A stretch of DNA of 58,490 bases from Spirochaetaceae bacterium (GCA_017618015.1 JAFZVC010000045.1:1-58490), one strand, 5' to 3'. Shown: positions 9,501 through 19,400, numbered from the stretch's first letter. Program-made: numbers and translations. Notes: a model not told the origin generated them from the letters alone.

Positions 9501-10138
9501 TTGTTGAAAAAATCGATATCCCTCTTTTTCTCTTGGAAAAGGCTCTCCTCTTCGTCAGCACGGTTCGCAATCGCCACGGCAATTTTTCTGTAGTTGTCGC
9601 TTCCATCAAGTTTTTCGAGAATCTCCGCACGCTCGTTCGGCTTGCAATCAAGGAAATGGCTGAATTCGCCCTGCGCAAGGATTATCGAGCGCACGAACTG
9701 CTTGTAATCAAGCTCGATTATTTTTTGCGTCACTTCGGCAAGATTTGCCGCCTTGCCTTCATCAATTAAGGTGCCGTCCTCGCGCATCACGCAGAACTCG
9801 GGGTCCTGCAATCGCCCGGAGATTTTGTCTTTAGCGCGCCGCTGCCGCCATTCAGAGATGAAAACGCCTTTTCTGCACTGATACTTAAGCCTTGCCATGC
9901 ACGAGGCTGTGTTTCGCGTCATCACTTCATTGCCGCTGCTGTTGATTCTGTCCTGTCTTGGCGTTCTGCCGTAAAGCGCGATTGTTATTGCGTCAAGGAT
10001 GCTCGATTTTCCGGAGCCGGTGTCGCCGAAAATGACGAAGATATTGTGATTCTGGACGAAAGACGGATCGGTAAAATCGATTTTCCATGTTCCGGCAAGA
10101 GAGTTGATATTTTTAAGCTCTACGCTGAGTATTTTCAT
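6575..10138 (-). CDS. sbcC: exonuclease subunit SbcC (Rad50-like SMC ATPase)
   Basis: ATPase subunit of the SbcCD (Mre11-Rad50) nuclease that opens hairpins and double-strand ends; 1187 residues. Walker A GDTGSGKSS near residue 40, two long coiled-coil arms, zinc hook CPVC near residue 571, ABC signature NISGGERF near 1096 and Walker B LFLDEGFGSLD near 1122 are all visible. Just after the hook is a short Ser/Gly/Ala/Asn-rich stretch. The ATG at 10138 overlaps the sbcD stop by 4 bp (ATGA), so the pair is translationally coupled. It ends next to a GC-rich hairpin element, the sort of structure SbcCD cleaves, though that proximity may be chance. Confidence 0.95.
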   Translation of the reverse strand: MKILSVELKNINSLAGTWKIDFTDPSFVQNHNIFVIFGDTGSGKSSILDAITIALYGRTPRQDRINSSGNEVMTRNTASCMARLKYQCRKGVFISEWRQRRAKDKISGRLQDPEFCVMREDGTLIDEGKAANLAEVTQKIIELDYKQFVRSIILAQGEFSHFLDCKPNERAEILEKLDGSDNYRKIAVAIANRADEEESLFQEKKRDIDFFNNKQLSDEELDARRTELVTLSEQRKDAEDELLRLHKYEQWYEALDQKEKRHGDALVRLSDAVNAIELFEPSARKIQKADKALLCEVSYNAVVSARNALKERKKEFEEISANLIKEKETLSECERKKEEATSSLSECKSKQKDLELLWQKVRDIDTRKDGATYQKDEAQKRYDDVFGKLQSVKEELEKARSLSSELTEKASVYEEYGKEHSADAGIESVLSGLGEKINQFERVSAEVKTRSEAEENLLPEITRLENVKNELLTKKEKLEAYIEDHKTDEKLSDVISFAKNKSHDISASEEELSEIKEKLDKTRQDIEKAEENLAGLNDIRNEILSELDTYFLDETQFIAGELQKRLIKGKPCPVCGSLEHPACDETSAGEGASNGANNVAERTASFAERVRNMQLRRDKNNEDIQHTETELTVLKGDKKTLLNKIEDLEKEKISAYKAFCDAVSSWINAIPESSKDFDKLLAVLKEKSEAYRDGVKELAQLKEEISDNTIAFTGKKKDFDNNSASLKAARDEKERYFDAIKETCSPWLPENAFSFDKFDGGGCLESLSERAKLWAENKACADEAEKRLLELSAEEKTLSDQQTIRESDERTAKTALTECESALSALTAERQELFGEQSVEECQRAFSEKLESLAAAVDKATSEADAARNSVTGLEASLREHEKLLKNAESAYSEASVAFTEKLSENGFASEDDFLESRLEPSVISSLKEKQKQLSDNKISAESSVRETEDDLTAHKKLFDDVPTKEELASSKEKVNEELDSILGSIGKITAELEENERNKAAAQDKLAALEAQKALRDKWAKLRGLMGNKDGSSFSIFVQGITFRHLLKLANKHLALMKDRYELVPKGDVDFEINDASFSSPRSVTNISGGERFLISLSLALGIADFASRTVRVDSLFLDEGFGSLDGETLRNVLDCLKRQQQKEGKMLGIITHVDTVVDSIAQKIEVKPAAGGHSIIRGEGISHLG

Positions 10139-11553
10139 AGATTTCCGCCTTTGGCAGCATCGTTGTTCGCAGTTTCTGCGCCATCGTCACCAACACTGAT
10201 GCCATGAGCGATTTCCATAAAAAGCGGCAGCAGTTCTTCCATACACGACTTGTACTCGTCGCTGTTCTCATCAACGCTGAGTTTCGCCTTAACGAGCATT
10301 GAAAAAACGTCTTTTTCCGTAAGCTGCCCCGCCCCGTCAAGCCCAGTTTCATAAAACTCGCCCGACGAAAGCGACGCTGTACGCTGGATTTTCCAGTTTG
10401 CCACGGTGAACGGCGCGTCCTTAAGGATGTTCTCAAGAACCTCGTGGATATCAACACCAGGTTCCGGAACGCTACAAACCTCAACGTAAAGGTTCTGAAG
10501 AGGACGCTCGGAAACACCGGAAAGAGCCATCAGTTTTTCCGCAATTTCCGACGCAGTACCGCTAACTCTTGTAAAATGAAGGGTTTGCGGAACTTCGAGC
10601 TTCGTCACGTCAGGCTGTTTTTCCCGCTCCGCTTCTACACAAAGCACATGGTGCGGAATATTCGCCTCGTCAAAACCGAGAACAAAAGGCGAGCCGGAAT
10701 ATCGGATTTTCGGATTCTTCGCGACCATCGTCGTGTAGTGGATGTGACCGAGCGCAACGTAATCGAAGCCAGCGGGAAAAACAGATGAATGGATGCGGCC
10801 TAGTTTCCCAATGATGTCGAGCGGCTTCACTCCGTCGTCGGAAGTGTCGTCAAACTCGGGATTCTGCGCGGCGGTCGCACTGGACGCAACACCATCCGCA
10901 CCGCGTCCTTCTAAGTCTGCCGCATACAAGTGACCTGTCGCGACAATCGGGATATCCCTGCCGGCGCGGAGTTTTTCCGCCGCCTCGAACGCGTGTGTAT
11001 AAACAACGCGCATAAGCTCTTCCGGCTCCGAATCCGCGCTACATGTGCCGGAAGCAGAACCGTCCGCATTTTTCGCAGAATCCGCCATAACGCCAGCCTC
11101 ACTTACAAGCCGCCGCAAATCCATTTCGCGCATATACGGAAGCGCGGCGCATATTCCGCAAACATCGCCCGCAGCGTCGCGTATCTCAAACACAGCTTCT
11201 TCTACAGAACGTTCGCCCATGCTGCCGACAACATGGACAGAAAGTCCGCCCAAGTCTTCAAGGACGGCAGCCGGCGCATCGAGAAGCATACCGGAATCGT
11301 GGTTGCCACCAGTTATTATGACCGTTCTGCATTCAGTCTCTTTTAGCGATGATAAAAACGAAAAGTATTTGCGGCGGGCTTCGGTAGGAGGGTTCACTGT
11401 GTCAAAAATGTCGCCCGAAACGATAAGTGCGTCGGCTTTCTCCGCGACAATCCGCTCCTTGAGCCACGCAAGAAACGCGTCGGCTTCTGAAGCCCTGTCG
11501 ATTCGGTACATGGAATTGCCGAGATGCCAGTCGGCGGTATGGATAAAGCGCAT
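10135..11553 (-). CDS. sbcD: exonuclease subunit SbcD (Mre11-like)
   Basis: Metallophosphoesterase subunit of SbcCD, 472 residues. The five metal-site motifs are present: DWHLG (residues 8-12), GDIFD, GNHDS, GHLY and GHIHY. Two low-complexity Ser/Ala/Asp/Gly-rich inserts (around plus-strand 11030-11085 and 10835-10905) are unusual for the family. The frame has an earlier ATG at 11571, but that ATG is part of the Shine-Dalgarno region AGGAGGGG, so 11553 is the likely start. This ribosome site lies in the 3' arm of a terminator hairpin (11554-11604). Confidence 0.94.
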   Translation of the reverse strand: MRFIHTADWHLGNSMYRIDRASEADAFLAWLKERIVAEKADALIVSGDIFDTVNPPTEARRKYFSFLSSLKETECRTVIITGGNHDSGMLLDAPAAVLEDLGGLSVHVVGSMGERSVEEAVFEIRDAAGDVCGICAALPYMREMDLRRLVSEAGVMADSAKNADGSASGTCSADSEPEELMRVVYTHAFEAAEKLRAGRDIPIVATGHLYAADLEGRGADGVASSATAAQNPEFDDTSDDGVKPLDIIGKLGRIHSSVFPAGFDYVALGHIHYTTMVAKNPKIRYSGSPFVLGFDEANIPHHVLCVEAEREKQPDVTKLEVPQTLHFTRVSGTASEIAEKLMALSGVSERPLQNLYVEVCSVPEPGVDIHEVLENILKDAPFTVANWKIQRTASLSSGEFYETGLDGAGQLTEKDVFSMLVKAKLSVDENSDEYKSCMEELLPLFMEIAHGISVGDDGAETANNDAAKGGNL

Positions 11554-11604
11554 AAAAAAGCCCCTCCTCATTTATAACTGAACAATTATAACATGAAGAG
11601 GGGC
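11554..11604 (-). terminator. terminator of the xylanase gene whose 3' arm carries the sbcD ribosome site
   Basis: On the minus strand GCCCCTC pairs with GAGGGGC, continued by CAT/ATG and TTATAA/TTATAA segments, followed by six T residues and then directly the sbcD ATG. It begins 14 nt after the xylanase stop. It has the form of an intrinsic terminator, and the 3' arm is also the Shine-Dalgarno AGGAGGGG of sbcD. Confidence 0.75.
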
Positions 11605-11617
11605 TCAAAGTAAAACC

Positions 11618-13810
11618 TTACTCGAACACTGCAATTCCGAACGCGCTTGTGTCGCGGTAGCCTTCGTTCGTCGAGCAGCTCCAGTTGCGGATGCCGGTGC
11701 GCTTGCCTGACGCGTCAGCTTCGTTTATCTGTACGTCAAAGCCGATCATCGTGCCTGCCACTGCAAAAATCTTGTCGAGCGGGCAAGCAACTTCTACGAT
11801 GTAACCACCGGATACTTTCTCAGCATAAGACTTGAAAAGAGCTGTGTTTCCGCCGTTGAATGACGCGACGTTGTTATAGTTAACGCGGTACTGCGCATCA
11901 TCATCCTCGTAGAATCCTGTCTTTCCGTTGTTCTGGTCTACAAAAACCTCGATAGAATCCTGCTCATACTCGTTCACGTTGTCGCAGTTAAGAACATTAT
12001 CCTTAACCTCAACACGGACATAGATATATTTATCATCCCAGAGTGCCTTGAATGTTGAACCCTTAAGGGCTGTTCCCATCGATTCAAGCTCAATCGCCAC
12101 AGAAGAAGCATTGTTCCAAGCCGCATCGTTCTTTCCAAGAACAGGAGAACCCTTCTTTACAGAGATGCGCGGGAATTTTGACATATCAACAGCGGCTTTT
12201 GGCGTAAGAGCCGGAACCTTCGAATCATCCACAAAAATCCAGTAACAAGGCTTTGCCTTAAGCTTGTGGTCAAAGAAAAGCGGATAGTTAGTTCTGCCCG
12301 CTACCGGGAAGTCATTGAGCCATGTATCTTTATCTGCAAGACCCCACATCATAACCATATCAAGATTACCGGCTTTGTACTCTTTCTCAAAGATATCGAA
12401 AAGCTCTTTGTAGCGGTAAGCCTGCTCAATAATAATCTCGTCGTCGGCAGCTTTTTCTTTCTCGCCGTCGTTAGAGTATACAGTCATATCAAGCTCTGTA
12501 ACCTGAACAAGAATGCCGAGCGAAGCGAAACGCTCAATTGCTTTCTGAATCTCATTCAATGCAGGATATGTCATACCGATATGGCACTGAAGACCAACAC
12601 CGTCAATCGGAACACCTTCATCAAGAAGCTTCTTAACAAGGTTGTACATACCGTTCTGCTTTGCACCAGAATACTCGATGTTATAGTCGTTGATGAAAAG
12701 CTTTGCGTTAGGATCAGCCGCACGAGCCCAGCGGAAAGCGTTGGCGATGTACTCGTCGGAACCGGCAATCTGCAGATATTTGCTATTGCGGAGCGTACCG
12801 TTCTCTTCCAAGCACTCGTTTACGACATCCCAGCTGTCAACTTTGCCTTTGAACTTACCAACAACAGTGTCGATATGTGTCTTAATGTTGTCGTAAAGCT
12901 CCTGTTTCGTCGCAACACCGCCCGCGCCTGTTCCAGTGAAGAACCAGTTCGGAACCTGTGAATGCCATACGAGCGTGTGACCGCGCATCAGCTTGCCCTC
13001 TTTCTGTGCCGCATTGACAACAACCTCGGCAGGACCAAAAGCGAAATTGCCCTTTGAAGGCTGGATCGACTCCTGCTTCATCACGTTTTCACAAACATAT
13101 GCGTTAAAGTGCTTAAGAAGCGGCTTGTAGATGCTTGATTCACCGAACTGATCAGGGCGCACTGCGGCACCGAGCGGGAATGAGAACTGCTCGAAAAGCG
13201 GAGCAAGATCTTCTGGAACTTCCGGCTCAAGAACAGAATCCGAAGTGATTTTTATCTCGTCGATGTAGAAATCGAAGAAATCCTCAGGTTTCGCCTGATC
13301 ATCGGTCTTGTACGGTGTCTCAAAATAAAGCAGGACAGGATAGTCCGCGGCGTTGTCCGGCACCTTGTAGTTGATTTCAGCCGTCTTCCACTCGCCTTTC
13401 GTAAGGCTTATCGTCTTAAGGTTGACATACGCGTCACCGCCACCCGGCTGAGCCTGCTGTGAACTTACAACAACGGAATTAAAATCCTTGCCCTCATCGT
13501 ATTTAACCGTAACGGTGATGTCGTATTCAGCACCAGGTACGAAAATATCGCCGAACGAACGGATTGCGCCGTTCCATGTCGCCGTGCGGCCAGAAATCTT
13601 GAGCGCTCCGTCAATATACTCAAACTTTTCGTTTCCGCCGCGTGGCAGCCAGTCAGTTTGTGTTCCGTCGAACGTATTGCGATAAACAACGTTTGATGCC
13701 TCTTCCTCAACAGGAGCAGCAACACCAGATTTTGCACCTGCTGACGAGCAAGCCGTAAACAGCAGCGCACAAGCAATAATCGTGCAAATAATGAATAAAG
13801 ATTTTCTCAT
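11618..13810 (-). CDS. secreted lipoprotein endo-1,4-beta-xylanase (CBM - GH10 - CBM9-like)
   Basis: Cleaves internal beta-1,4 bonds of xylan. The 730 residues show a lipoprotein signal with lipobox LFTAC (Cys21), a CBM4/22-like beta-sandwich (about 40-190), a GH10 barrel (about 205-530) and a CBM9-like C-terminal module (about 545-730). In GH10 the acid/base is Glu332 (DVVNE) and the nucleophile Glu439 (VTELD); HTLVWHSQVP and MMWGLADKDTW are further family blocks. A lipid anchor suggests display on the cell surface or in the periplasm. The gene stands alone between a divergent exporter and sbcD and ends in a strong hairpin. No sugar transporter is adjacent. Family call is firm; substrate is by family. 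Confidence 0.95.
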   Translation of the reverse strand: MRKSLFIICTIIACALLFTACSSAGAKSGVAAPVEEEASNVVYRNTFDGTQTDWLPRGGNEKFEYIDGALKISGRTATWNGAIRSFGDIFVPGAEYDITVTVKYDEGKDFNSVVVSSQQAQPGGGDAYVNLKTISLTKGEWKTAEINYKVPDNAADYPVLLYFETPYKTDDQAKPEDFFDFYIDEIKITSDSVLEPEVPEDLAPLFEQFSFPLGAAVRPDQFGESSIYKPLLKHFNAYVCENVMKQESIQPSKGNFAFGPAEVVVNAAQKEGKLMRGHTLVWHSQVPNWFFTGTGAGGVATKQELYDNIKTHIDTVVGKFKGKVDSWDVVNECLEENGTLRNSKYLQIAGSDEYIANAFRWARAADPNAKLFINDYNIEYSGAKQNGMYNLVKKLLDEGVPIDGVGLQCHIGMTYPALNEIQKAIERFASLGILVQVTELDMTVYSNDGEKEKAADDEIIIEQAYRYKELFDIFEKEYKAGNLDMVMMWGLADKDTWLNDFPVAGRTNYPLFFDHKLKAKPCYWIFVDDSKVPALTPKAAVDMSKFPRISVKKGSPVLGKNDAAWNNASSVAIELESMGTALKGSTFKALWDDKYIYVRVEVKDNVLNCDNVNEYEQDSIEVFVDQNNGKTGFYEDDDAQYRVNYNNVASFNGGNTALFKSYAEKVSGGYIVEVACPLDKIFAVAGTMIGFDVQINEADASGKRTGIRNWSCSTNEGYRDTSAFGIAVFE

Positions 13811-13881
13811 AGTCTCCTCTCTTTATTTTCCTCTCTGATAAATGATAATAAGGGCAATTCACCCAGAACAAAATAAGGCAA

Positions 13882-13910
13882 TTCACTTACACCACAGAAA
13901 GTGATATAAT
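13882..13910 (+). promoter_or_regulatory. promoter of the cation exporter
   Basis: TTCACT (13882-13887), 17-nt spacer, TATAAT (13905-13910), in the divergent gap with the xylanase. Two GGCAATT-type direct repeats about 26 bp apart (near 13854 and 13877) overlap the -35 region and could bind a regulator. Confidence 0.7.
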
Positions 13911-13971
13911 ACGTTCTGATTTCCGGCGGACAAACGGACACCCGCGCCGCTGATAAAATCGGAGAAATATC

Positions 13972-15141
13972 ATGATAAAACTGCTTGCAAAAATTTTCAT
14001 AAAAAACAGCACCGACTACAAAAACCCAGACGTGCGTAAAAAATACGGCATTCTGTGCGGCGGATTCGGCGTTTTCCTGAACATTCTGCTTTTCACGGCA
14101 AAGTTCATCGCCGGAACGATTTCCTCGTCTATCGCTATGATAGCCGACGCTTTCAACAACTTGTCAGACGCGGCTTCTTCAATTATCTCGATGCTTGGCT
14201 TCAAACTTTCCGCAAAAAAAGCTGACCCGGAGCATCCTTTCGGCCACGGACGCATGGAATATATCGCGGGCTTCATTATCTCAATGCTCATTTTCGTGAT
14301 GGGCTTCGAGCTTCTTAAAAACTCCGTGAACGCAATCCTCAACCCGGAGCCGATAAAATCAGATATTTTCAGCCTCGTCATAATGGGCGCGGCGATACTC
14401 ATCAAACTTTACATGTTCCTTTACAACCACACGACGGCGAAAAAAATAGAATCAGTCTCGCTTGAAGCGACCGCGAAAGACAGCCTTTCAGACATGATAT
14501 CTACGGCTGTCGTAATTGCGTCCGTTATTCTGGCGCGCTTTACGACACTGCCTGTTGACGGCATTGCCGGCGTTATCGTCGCACTTTTCATCTTCCACAC
14601 AGGCAAGGAAGCCGCGGCAGAAACACTCGAACCGCTTCTTGGTTCCGCGCCCTCACCGGAGTTCGTCTCGCAGATTGCGACGGAAGTCATGTCCCACAAG
14701 CCGATATGCGGAATGCACGACCTTGTCGTCCACGATTACGGTCCCGGACGCGTCATGATTACGCTTCATGCAGAAGTTCCTGGAAACATGGATATCTTTT
14801 ATCTTCACGAGATTATTGACCAGACCGAGCTCGATTTAGCAGCGAAGTTCGACTGCCACGTTACGATTCACCTTGACCCAGTTGATACGGAGAACAAGGA
14901 GCTCGCTGAACTTAAGGAAATCCTTGCTAAAAAAGCGACTTACGTTCATCCGAATATTACGGTGCATGATGTGCGGCTTGTTCCTGGAAAAGATCACACG
15001 AACCTGATTTTCGATGTCGTCAAGCCGTTCGACTGCAAGCTTTCTGACGGCGAAGTGAAAGAGAAGATTTCCAACCTGATGAAAAATGACAGAAAAGACA
15101 TAAACTGCGTGATTCAGGTGGATATGCCGTATTGTGGATAA
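13972..15141 (+). CDS. cation diffusion facilitator (Zn/Fe/Mn exporter family)
   Basis: A 389-residue inner-membrane antiporter that exports divalent metal. About six hydrophobic helices fill residues 25-220. The TM2 metal site is ADAFNNLSD, followed by HPFGHGRMEY; the C-terminal cytoplasmic ferredoxin-like domain (about 225-310) contains HDYGPGR. A further 70 residues follow (about 315-389), making it longer than FieF or ZitB. Start chosen at ATG 13972 with GGAG 7 nt upstream. Metal specificity cannot be read from sequence; no metal riboswitch is seen upstream. Confidence 0.93.
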   Translation: MIKLLAKIFIKNSTDYKNPDVRKKYGILCGGFGVFLNILLFTAKFIAGTISSSIAMIADAFNNLSDAASSIISMLGFKLSAKKADPEHPFGHGRMEYIAGFIISMLIFVMGFELLKNSVNAILNPEPIKSDIFSLVIMGAAILIKLYMFLYNHTTAKKIESVSLEATAKDSLSDMISTAVVIASVILARFTTLPVDGIAGVIVALFIFHTGKEAAAETLEPLLGSAPSPEFVSQIATEVMSHKPICGMHDLVVHDYGPGRVMITLHAEVPGNMDIFYLHEIIDQTELDLAAKFDCHVTIHLDPVDTENKELAELKEILAKKATYVHPNITVHDVRLVPGKDHTNLIFDVVKPFDCKLSDGEVKEKISNLMKNDRKDINCVIQVDMPYCG

Positions 15142-15252
15142 TGAGTAGGGGGGGAAGTCCGCTAGAAACTTCGTGCTCCGCACTCGTTGCGAATCCCCCT
15201 CGCTCCCAAGTCCTCGCGCACTTGCGCTCCGGTCTTGTCCGCTACCCCCTCT
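15142..15252. repeat. GC-rich structured repeat after the cation exporter
   Basis: Begins at the exporter stop codon. It holds GGGGGGAAGT...AATCCCCC arms around GAAACTTCGTGC / GCACTCGTTGCG, then a block of about 55 bp (15195-15250) that is nearly the same as 34076-34145: CCCCCTCGCTCCCAAGTCC ... GGTCTTGTCCGCTACCCCC. No gene fits. Confidence 0.65.
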
Positions 15253-15272
15253 GTCAGTTTTACAAGCTTATT

Positions 15273-15372
15273 CAGCCAGTCTCCCAATTTCGCTCGCGGC
15301 TGGCTGAACTACAGTTTGTAATAGCAAAGCTGTAGTCGAACACAGACACGAGCGAAAGCGGGAGTCTGGCTG
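15273..15372. repeat. 100-bp nested inverted repeat between the cation exporter and ispH
   Basis: Outer arms CAGCCAG and CTGGCTG, then TTCGCTCG (15287-15294 region) with CGAGCGAA, and an inner CTACAG (15309-15314) with CTGTAG (15330-15335). The two flanking genes converge here, so it could be a bidirectional terminator or a remnant of a repeat family; it lacks a T tract right after the stem. Confidence 0.55.
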
Positions 15373-15384
15373 ATGGAAAATTTA

Positions 15385-16287
15385 CTATTTCGATAATGTG
15401 AATTCAACTTCGTCGATGATGTCGTCGGGAGTGGACGCGCCAGCCGCGATGCCCACCGTCCCTAGCGAAAAGAACTCCGGCGGGATTTCCGAAGCCGCCT
15501 CGATATGAACCGCATGAGCGCACTTTTCCTGCGCCGTCATGTAAAGCCGCCTTGTGTTCGCAGAGTTTTTACCGCCGATAACGATAACGCCATCAACCGA
15601 ACCGCACAATTCCGCCAACGCTTTCTGCCGCTCCATCGTAGCCGGGCAAATCGTGTCCAGCACAACAAGACCAGGAATTTTCCGGCGCAGGACAGCGGCA
15701 ACCGCATCGTACTCGGAGCGGCTTATCGTCGTCTGCCCAATAAGGACGGCGCGTGTTTCGCTAGTATCTGTTCCGGCGCACGGCACCGCCACATTCTCCG
15801 CATCGTTCCGGTCTGCGACGAGAATGCACTGCGCCCCGGAAAACTTGACGCATCCGGCAAGCGCAGCGACTTCCCCGTGATTCCTGTCACCGGCGACAAT
15901 CACCGTATAGCCGTCAGCAGCGTATGACGCGGCTTTTTTCTGGTTCGCGAGCACACGCGGGCAAGTTGCGTCCACAACGATGCATCCGCTTTTTTCTATG
16001 GAAAGACGTTTTTCCGGCGGAATGCCGTGCGCCCGTATTATTATGACAGGCGGCTTTTTGCTTTCGACCGCGTTTTTCTTAACTTCCTCAAGCTCTTCTT
16101 CGGTGTATAAACAGCGCAATCCGCTTTTTTCAAGCTTTTCAAGCGCTTTCTCGTTATGAATAAGAGGACCGTATGTATAGACAGATGTGTCCTTGAAATC
16201 TACAAGACTTTTCCGCGCGATTTCGACAGCGCGGCGCACTCCCATACAAAACCCGAGCACAGACGCGCGAATGACTTTCCTTTCCAT
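15385..16287 (-). CDS. ispH: 4-hydroxy-3-methylbut-2-enyl diphosphate reductase
   Basis: Last enzyme of the MEP isoprenoid pathway, an Fe-S protein that makes IPP and DMAPP; 300 residues. The three cluster cysteines are in GFCMGVRRAVE (Cys14), DATCPRV and DTICPAT; HGIPP and GDRNHGEV are also family blocks. The frame is open to 16371, but the extra N-terminus runs back into the FGE gene's terminator, and ATG 16287 starts exactly at the conserved N-terminus. There is no Shine-Dalgarno; TATAAT ends 6 nt before the ATG, so the transcript may be leaderless. Confidence 0.94.
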   Translation of the reverse strand: MERKVIRASVLGFCMGVRRAVEIARKSLVDFKDTSVYTYGPLIHNEKALEKLEKSGLRCLYTEEELEEVKKNAVESKKPPVIIIRAHGIPPEKRLSIEKSGCIVVDATCPRVLANQKKAASYAADGYTVIVAGDRNHGEVAALAGCVKFSGAQCILVADRNDAENVAVPCAGTDTSETRAVLIGQTTISRSEYDAVAAVLRRKIPGLVVLDTICPATMERQKALAELCGSVDGVIVIGGKNSANTRRLYMTAQEKCAHAVHIEAASEIPPEFFSLGTVGIAAGASTPDDIIDEVEFTLSK

Positions 16288-16293
16288 GCAGTC

Positions 16294-16323
16294 ATTATAA
16301 CCAATGTGCGAACTATGACACAA
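16294..16323 (-). promoter_or_regulatory. promoter abutting ispH (leaderless candidate)
   Basis: Minus-strand TATAAT (16294-16299) separated from the ispH ATG by only GACTGC; upstream TTGTGT (16318-16323) with an 18-nt spacer. The predicted +1 falls on the A of the start codon. Confidence 0.55.
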
Positions 16324-16346
16324 GAAGCGCACAACACCCGTGCGCA

Positions 16347-16386
16347 TAAAAAAGGGCTGTCCGGTAAGCACCAGGCAGCCCTTTTA
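16347..16386 (-). terminator. terminator of FGE-like gene A
   Basis: AAAAGGGCTG / CAGCCCTTTT stem followed on the minus strand by a run of T, 22 nt after the stop of the FGE gene. Confidence 0.85.
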
Positions 16387-16407
16387 AGCTTATATTCTTT
16401 TAATCAG

Positions 16408-19400
16408 TTATTTATACTGATCAAGTGTGCGGCAAAGGCGGAAACCTACGTCGTTCCAATACTTTGTCTGCTCACCCTTATCACGCGTCGTTGTCGTTAT
16501 GGATGAGGCTGAGCCTTTGCTACTACCACGCTGAACACGCTCTGTTCCTGTCGTCGCACCGGTAGGATTCTCTACATACTCCCAGTCAGTTACTTTGATA
16601 GTGCTGTATAAATCAAGGCACCACTCATAGACATTACCGAGCATGTCATAGATTCCGCGTGCATTAGATTTCTTAAGACCAACTTCGTGCGTAACGCCGT
16701 TGCTGTTCTCTTTAACCCAAGCATAGTTCACAACATCCTTGGCATTTTTTGCTCCTGCAAAAAGATCCTTTGTTCCATCATCCGCTGTTCTACCACGCGC
16801 AGCATACTCCCACTCCGCTTCAGTCGGAATACGCCAGCCGTTCTTCGTTATGTCGGCAGTCACTGTATTACCGTTAATGGTGAAGACAGGCTCAAGTCCC
16901 TGAAGTTCAGAAAGCTTGTTACAGAATGTAGCGACTTCAATGAAATCGACGCACTCAACAGGACGAAGCCCCTGTGTCTCCCCTGCCGTAAGAGTATCGG
17001 ATTTACCTTTACTTGGAGTAGGATACTTGGCATTGGGAATCTTTCTTACAACAGCTTCATACAAATCCTGCGTTACAGGATACTGACCAATCATATAAGG
17101 GTTAAGATAAACCGTACGTCCGTTAACAAAAACGCCTGTATCACCTTCTCCATATATGCTCGTTCCTCGTATCTCTACAAAACCTGTTTTCTTGTAGGTT
17201 TTGCCGTCAATTACGATATCGCCAAACGGATAATCAGGCTGAATTGGATCGATCCACTTATATCCCAGTATCTCATCAATATAATTCGAAGCCATAGCAA
17301 CAACGCTTCCGTCCTTCTTTTCAATGGCAAACTGAAGCGCTCCTTCCTTCTTTACATTGACGTACAGTGCATAGAAAGTACCCTTTTCGCTGTCGTAATC
17401 CATTTTCACAAGCTTTTCAAACACAGCGCCGCAGTCATTTATCGGGAAAACTATATCCGTTGCCTTAAGCTCATATTTTGGATCTATATCTCTGTACCAG
17501 AATGTATACGCGTAATAATTATCCCAGTCAAGCGTTGCTACGGAACATGGCTTAACTTTTACCGTATAAGTCTTTGAAGAACCGTCATCAAAGATATACT
17601 GGAATTTCTCTGAATCTGTAAAATCCCATCCAAAGAATTCTGTTGCATACGGACAATCATCCCATTCCCAGTTACCAATATTCGCATAGTTACCTACGTC
17701 ACCGTTGCCGTTTATCACGTTTTTAATGGACGGAGCTTTTATAACGCCCTCTTCACTAGCTTCGATTCTAACAGAATATCCTGGCTCTGTTATAGTAACA
17801 GGTACATAGATTGTAAGTGTATTACCGGAAGTAGTACCGAGTTTACCAGTTGCAACAATTTCGCTATTCTCTCCACCACGCTCATAATCCCACATGTTGT
17901 TGCTGCGAGGTTCATCTGTTCCGTTAATTTGAGTAACATTAATAAAGAAATCTTTAATTTCTGACGCTATATTGCTTGTACGGCAAAGACGGAAGCCAAC
18001 GTCGGTCCAGTATTTACTCTGCTCACCAGAATCACGAGTACGGACACTTACAGTAGATTCCGAACCTTTACTACTACCGCGCTGAACACGAGCTGTTCCA
18101 GATTTAGCACCAGTAGGATTCGTAGCGATACCTGTCGTTATGTCCTCATTAATATCAAGACACCACTCATAGACGTTTCCGAGCAAATCATAAATGCCTA
18201 GCGAATTCGGCTCTTTAAGACCAACTTCGTGTGTAACGTTATTACTATTGTCTTTTGTCCATGCATATTTTGAAAGGTCAGATGTACCATCTGCTCCGGC
18301 ATATAAACCGTTCCATACGCTTGTGTTATCAGGATCAGCACCACGAGCCGCAAACTCCCATTCAGCCTCAGTAGGAACACGCCAGCCGTTTTTCGTAATG
18401 TCAGCAGTTACAGTGTCGCCCTTGATTGTGAAAACAGGCTGCAATCCCTGAAGCTCAGAAAGTTTGTTACAGAATGTCGCAACTTCTACAAAATCAACGC
18501 TTTCAACAGGGCGAAGTCCCTGTGTCTCGCCTTTTGTAAGAGTGTCAGATTTTCCCTTACTCGGTGTAGGATATTTAGCATTAGGAATCTTTCTTACAAC
18601 AGCTTCGTACAAATCCTGCGTAACAGGATATTTACCAATAATGAAAGCATTCAAATTGACAGTTCTTCCTGTTATAAAAGCACCTTTTGCGCCGAGTCCA
18701 GTAACAGAGGTGGCCTTAATACCAACAAAATCTGTTTTGTTGAAGTTCTTTCCGTCAATTTTGATATTCTCAAAATCACCGAATGTAACAGCAGCTCTGC
18801 TATCGTAATAATAGTAGTCATTGACGTATGTGCGGCAAAGGCGGAAACCTACGTCGTTCCAATATTTGCTCTGGTCACCCTTATCACGGGTTTGAGTAGT
18901 TATTGAAGTTCCAGAACCGTTTGAACTACCGCGCTGAACACGATCTGTTCCAGATGCAGCACCTGTAGGGTCCTTAAAAGTTCCTTTAGAGATTGTTCCG
19001 TTAACATCAAGACACCACTCATAGACGTTTCCGATCATATCGTAAAGACCAAGGGCATTAGCCTTTTTAAGACCAACCTCATGTGTATTTCCGTTACTGT
19101 TGTCCTTAAGCCATGCGTAGTTCAAAAGATCTTTTTCGTTTCTGGCACCGGCTAAATAATTGTTCCATGCGGTTGTATTTGACGGGTCACCACCGCGAGC
19201 AGCACATTCCCACTCTGCTTCTGTTGGAAGTCTCCATCCGCTCTTCGTTACGTCACATGTTATTTCCGTACCATTAATAGTATATACGGGTTCAAGATTG
19301 TGCAATTTTGAAAGCAGATTGCAGAAAGTTGCGATTTCGTAATAATCTACCTGCTCAACAGGACGAAGATTTTGTTTTTCGCCTTTTGTAACGGTAGAAT

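Noticed and set aside
13811..13971. Metal-sensing riboswitch before the cation exporter
   Set aside because: The leader after the TATAAT box is only about 55 nt and shows no yybP-ykoY or other known riboswitch fold.
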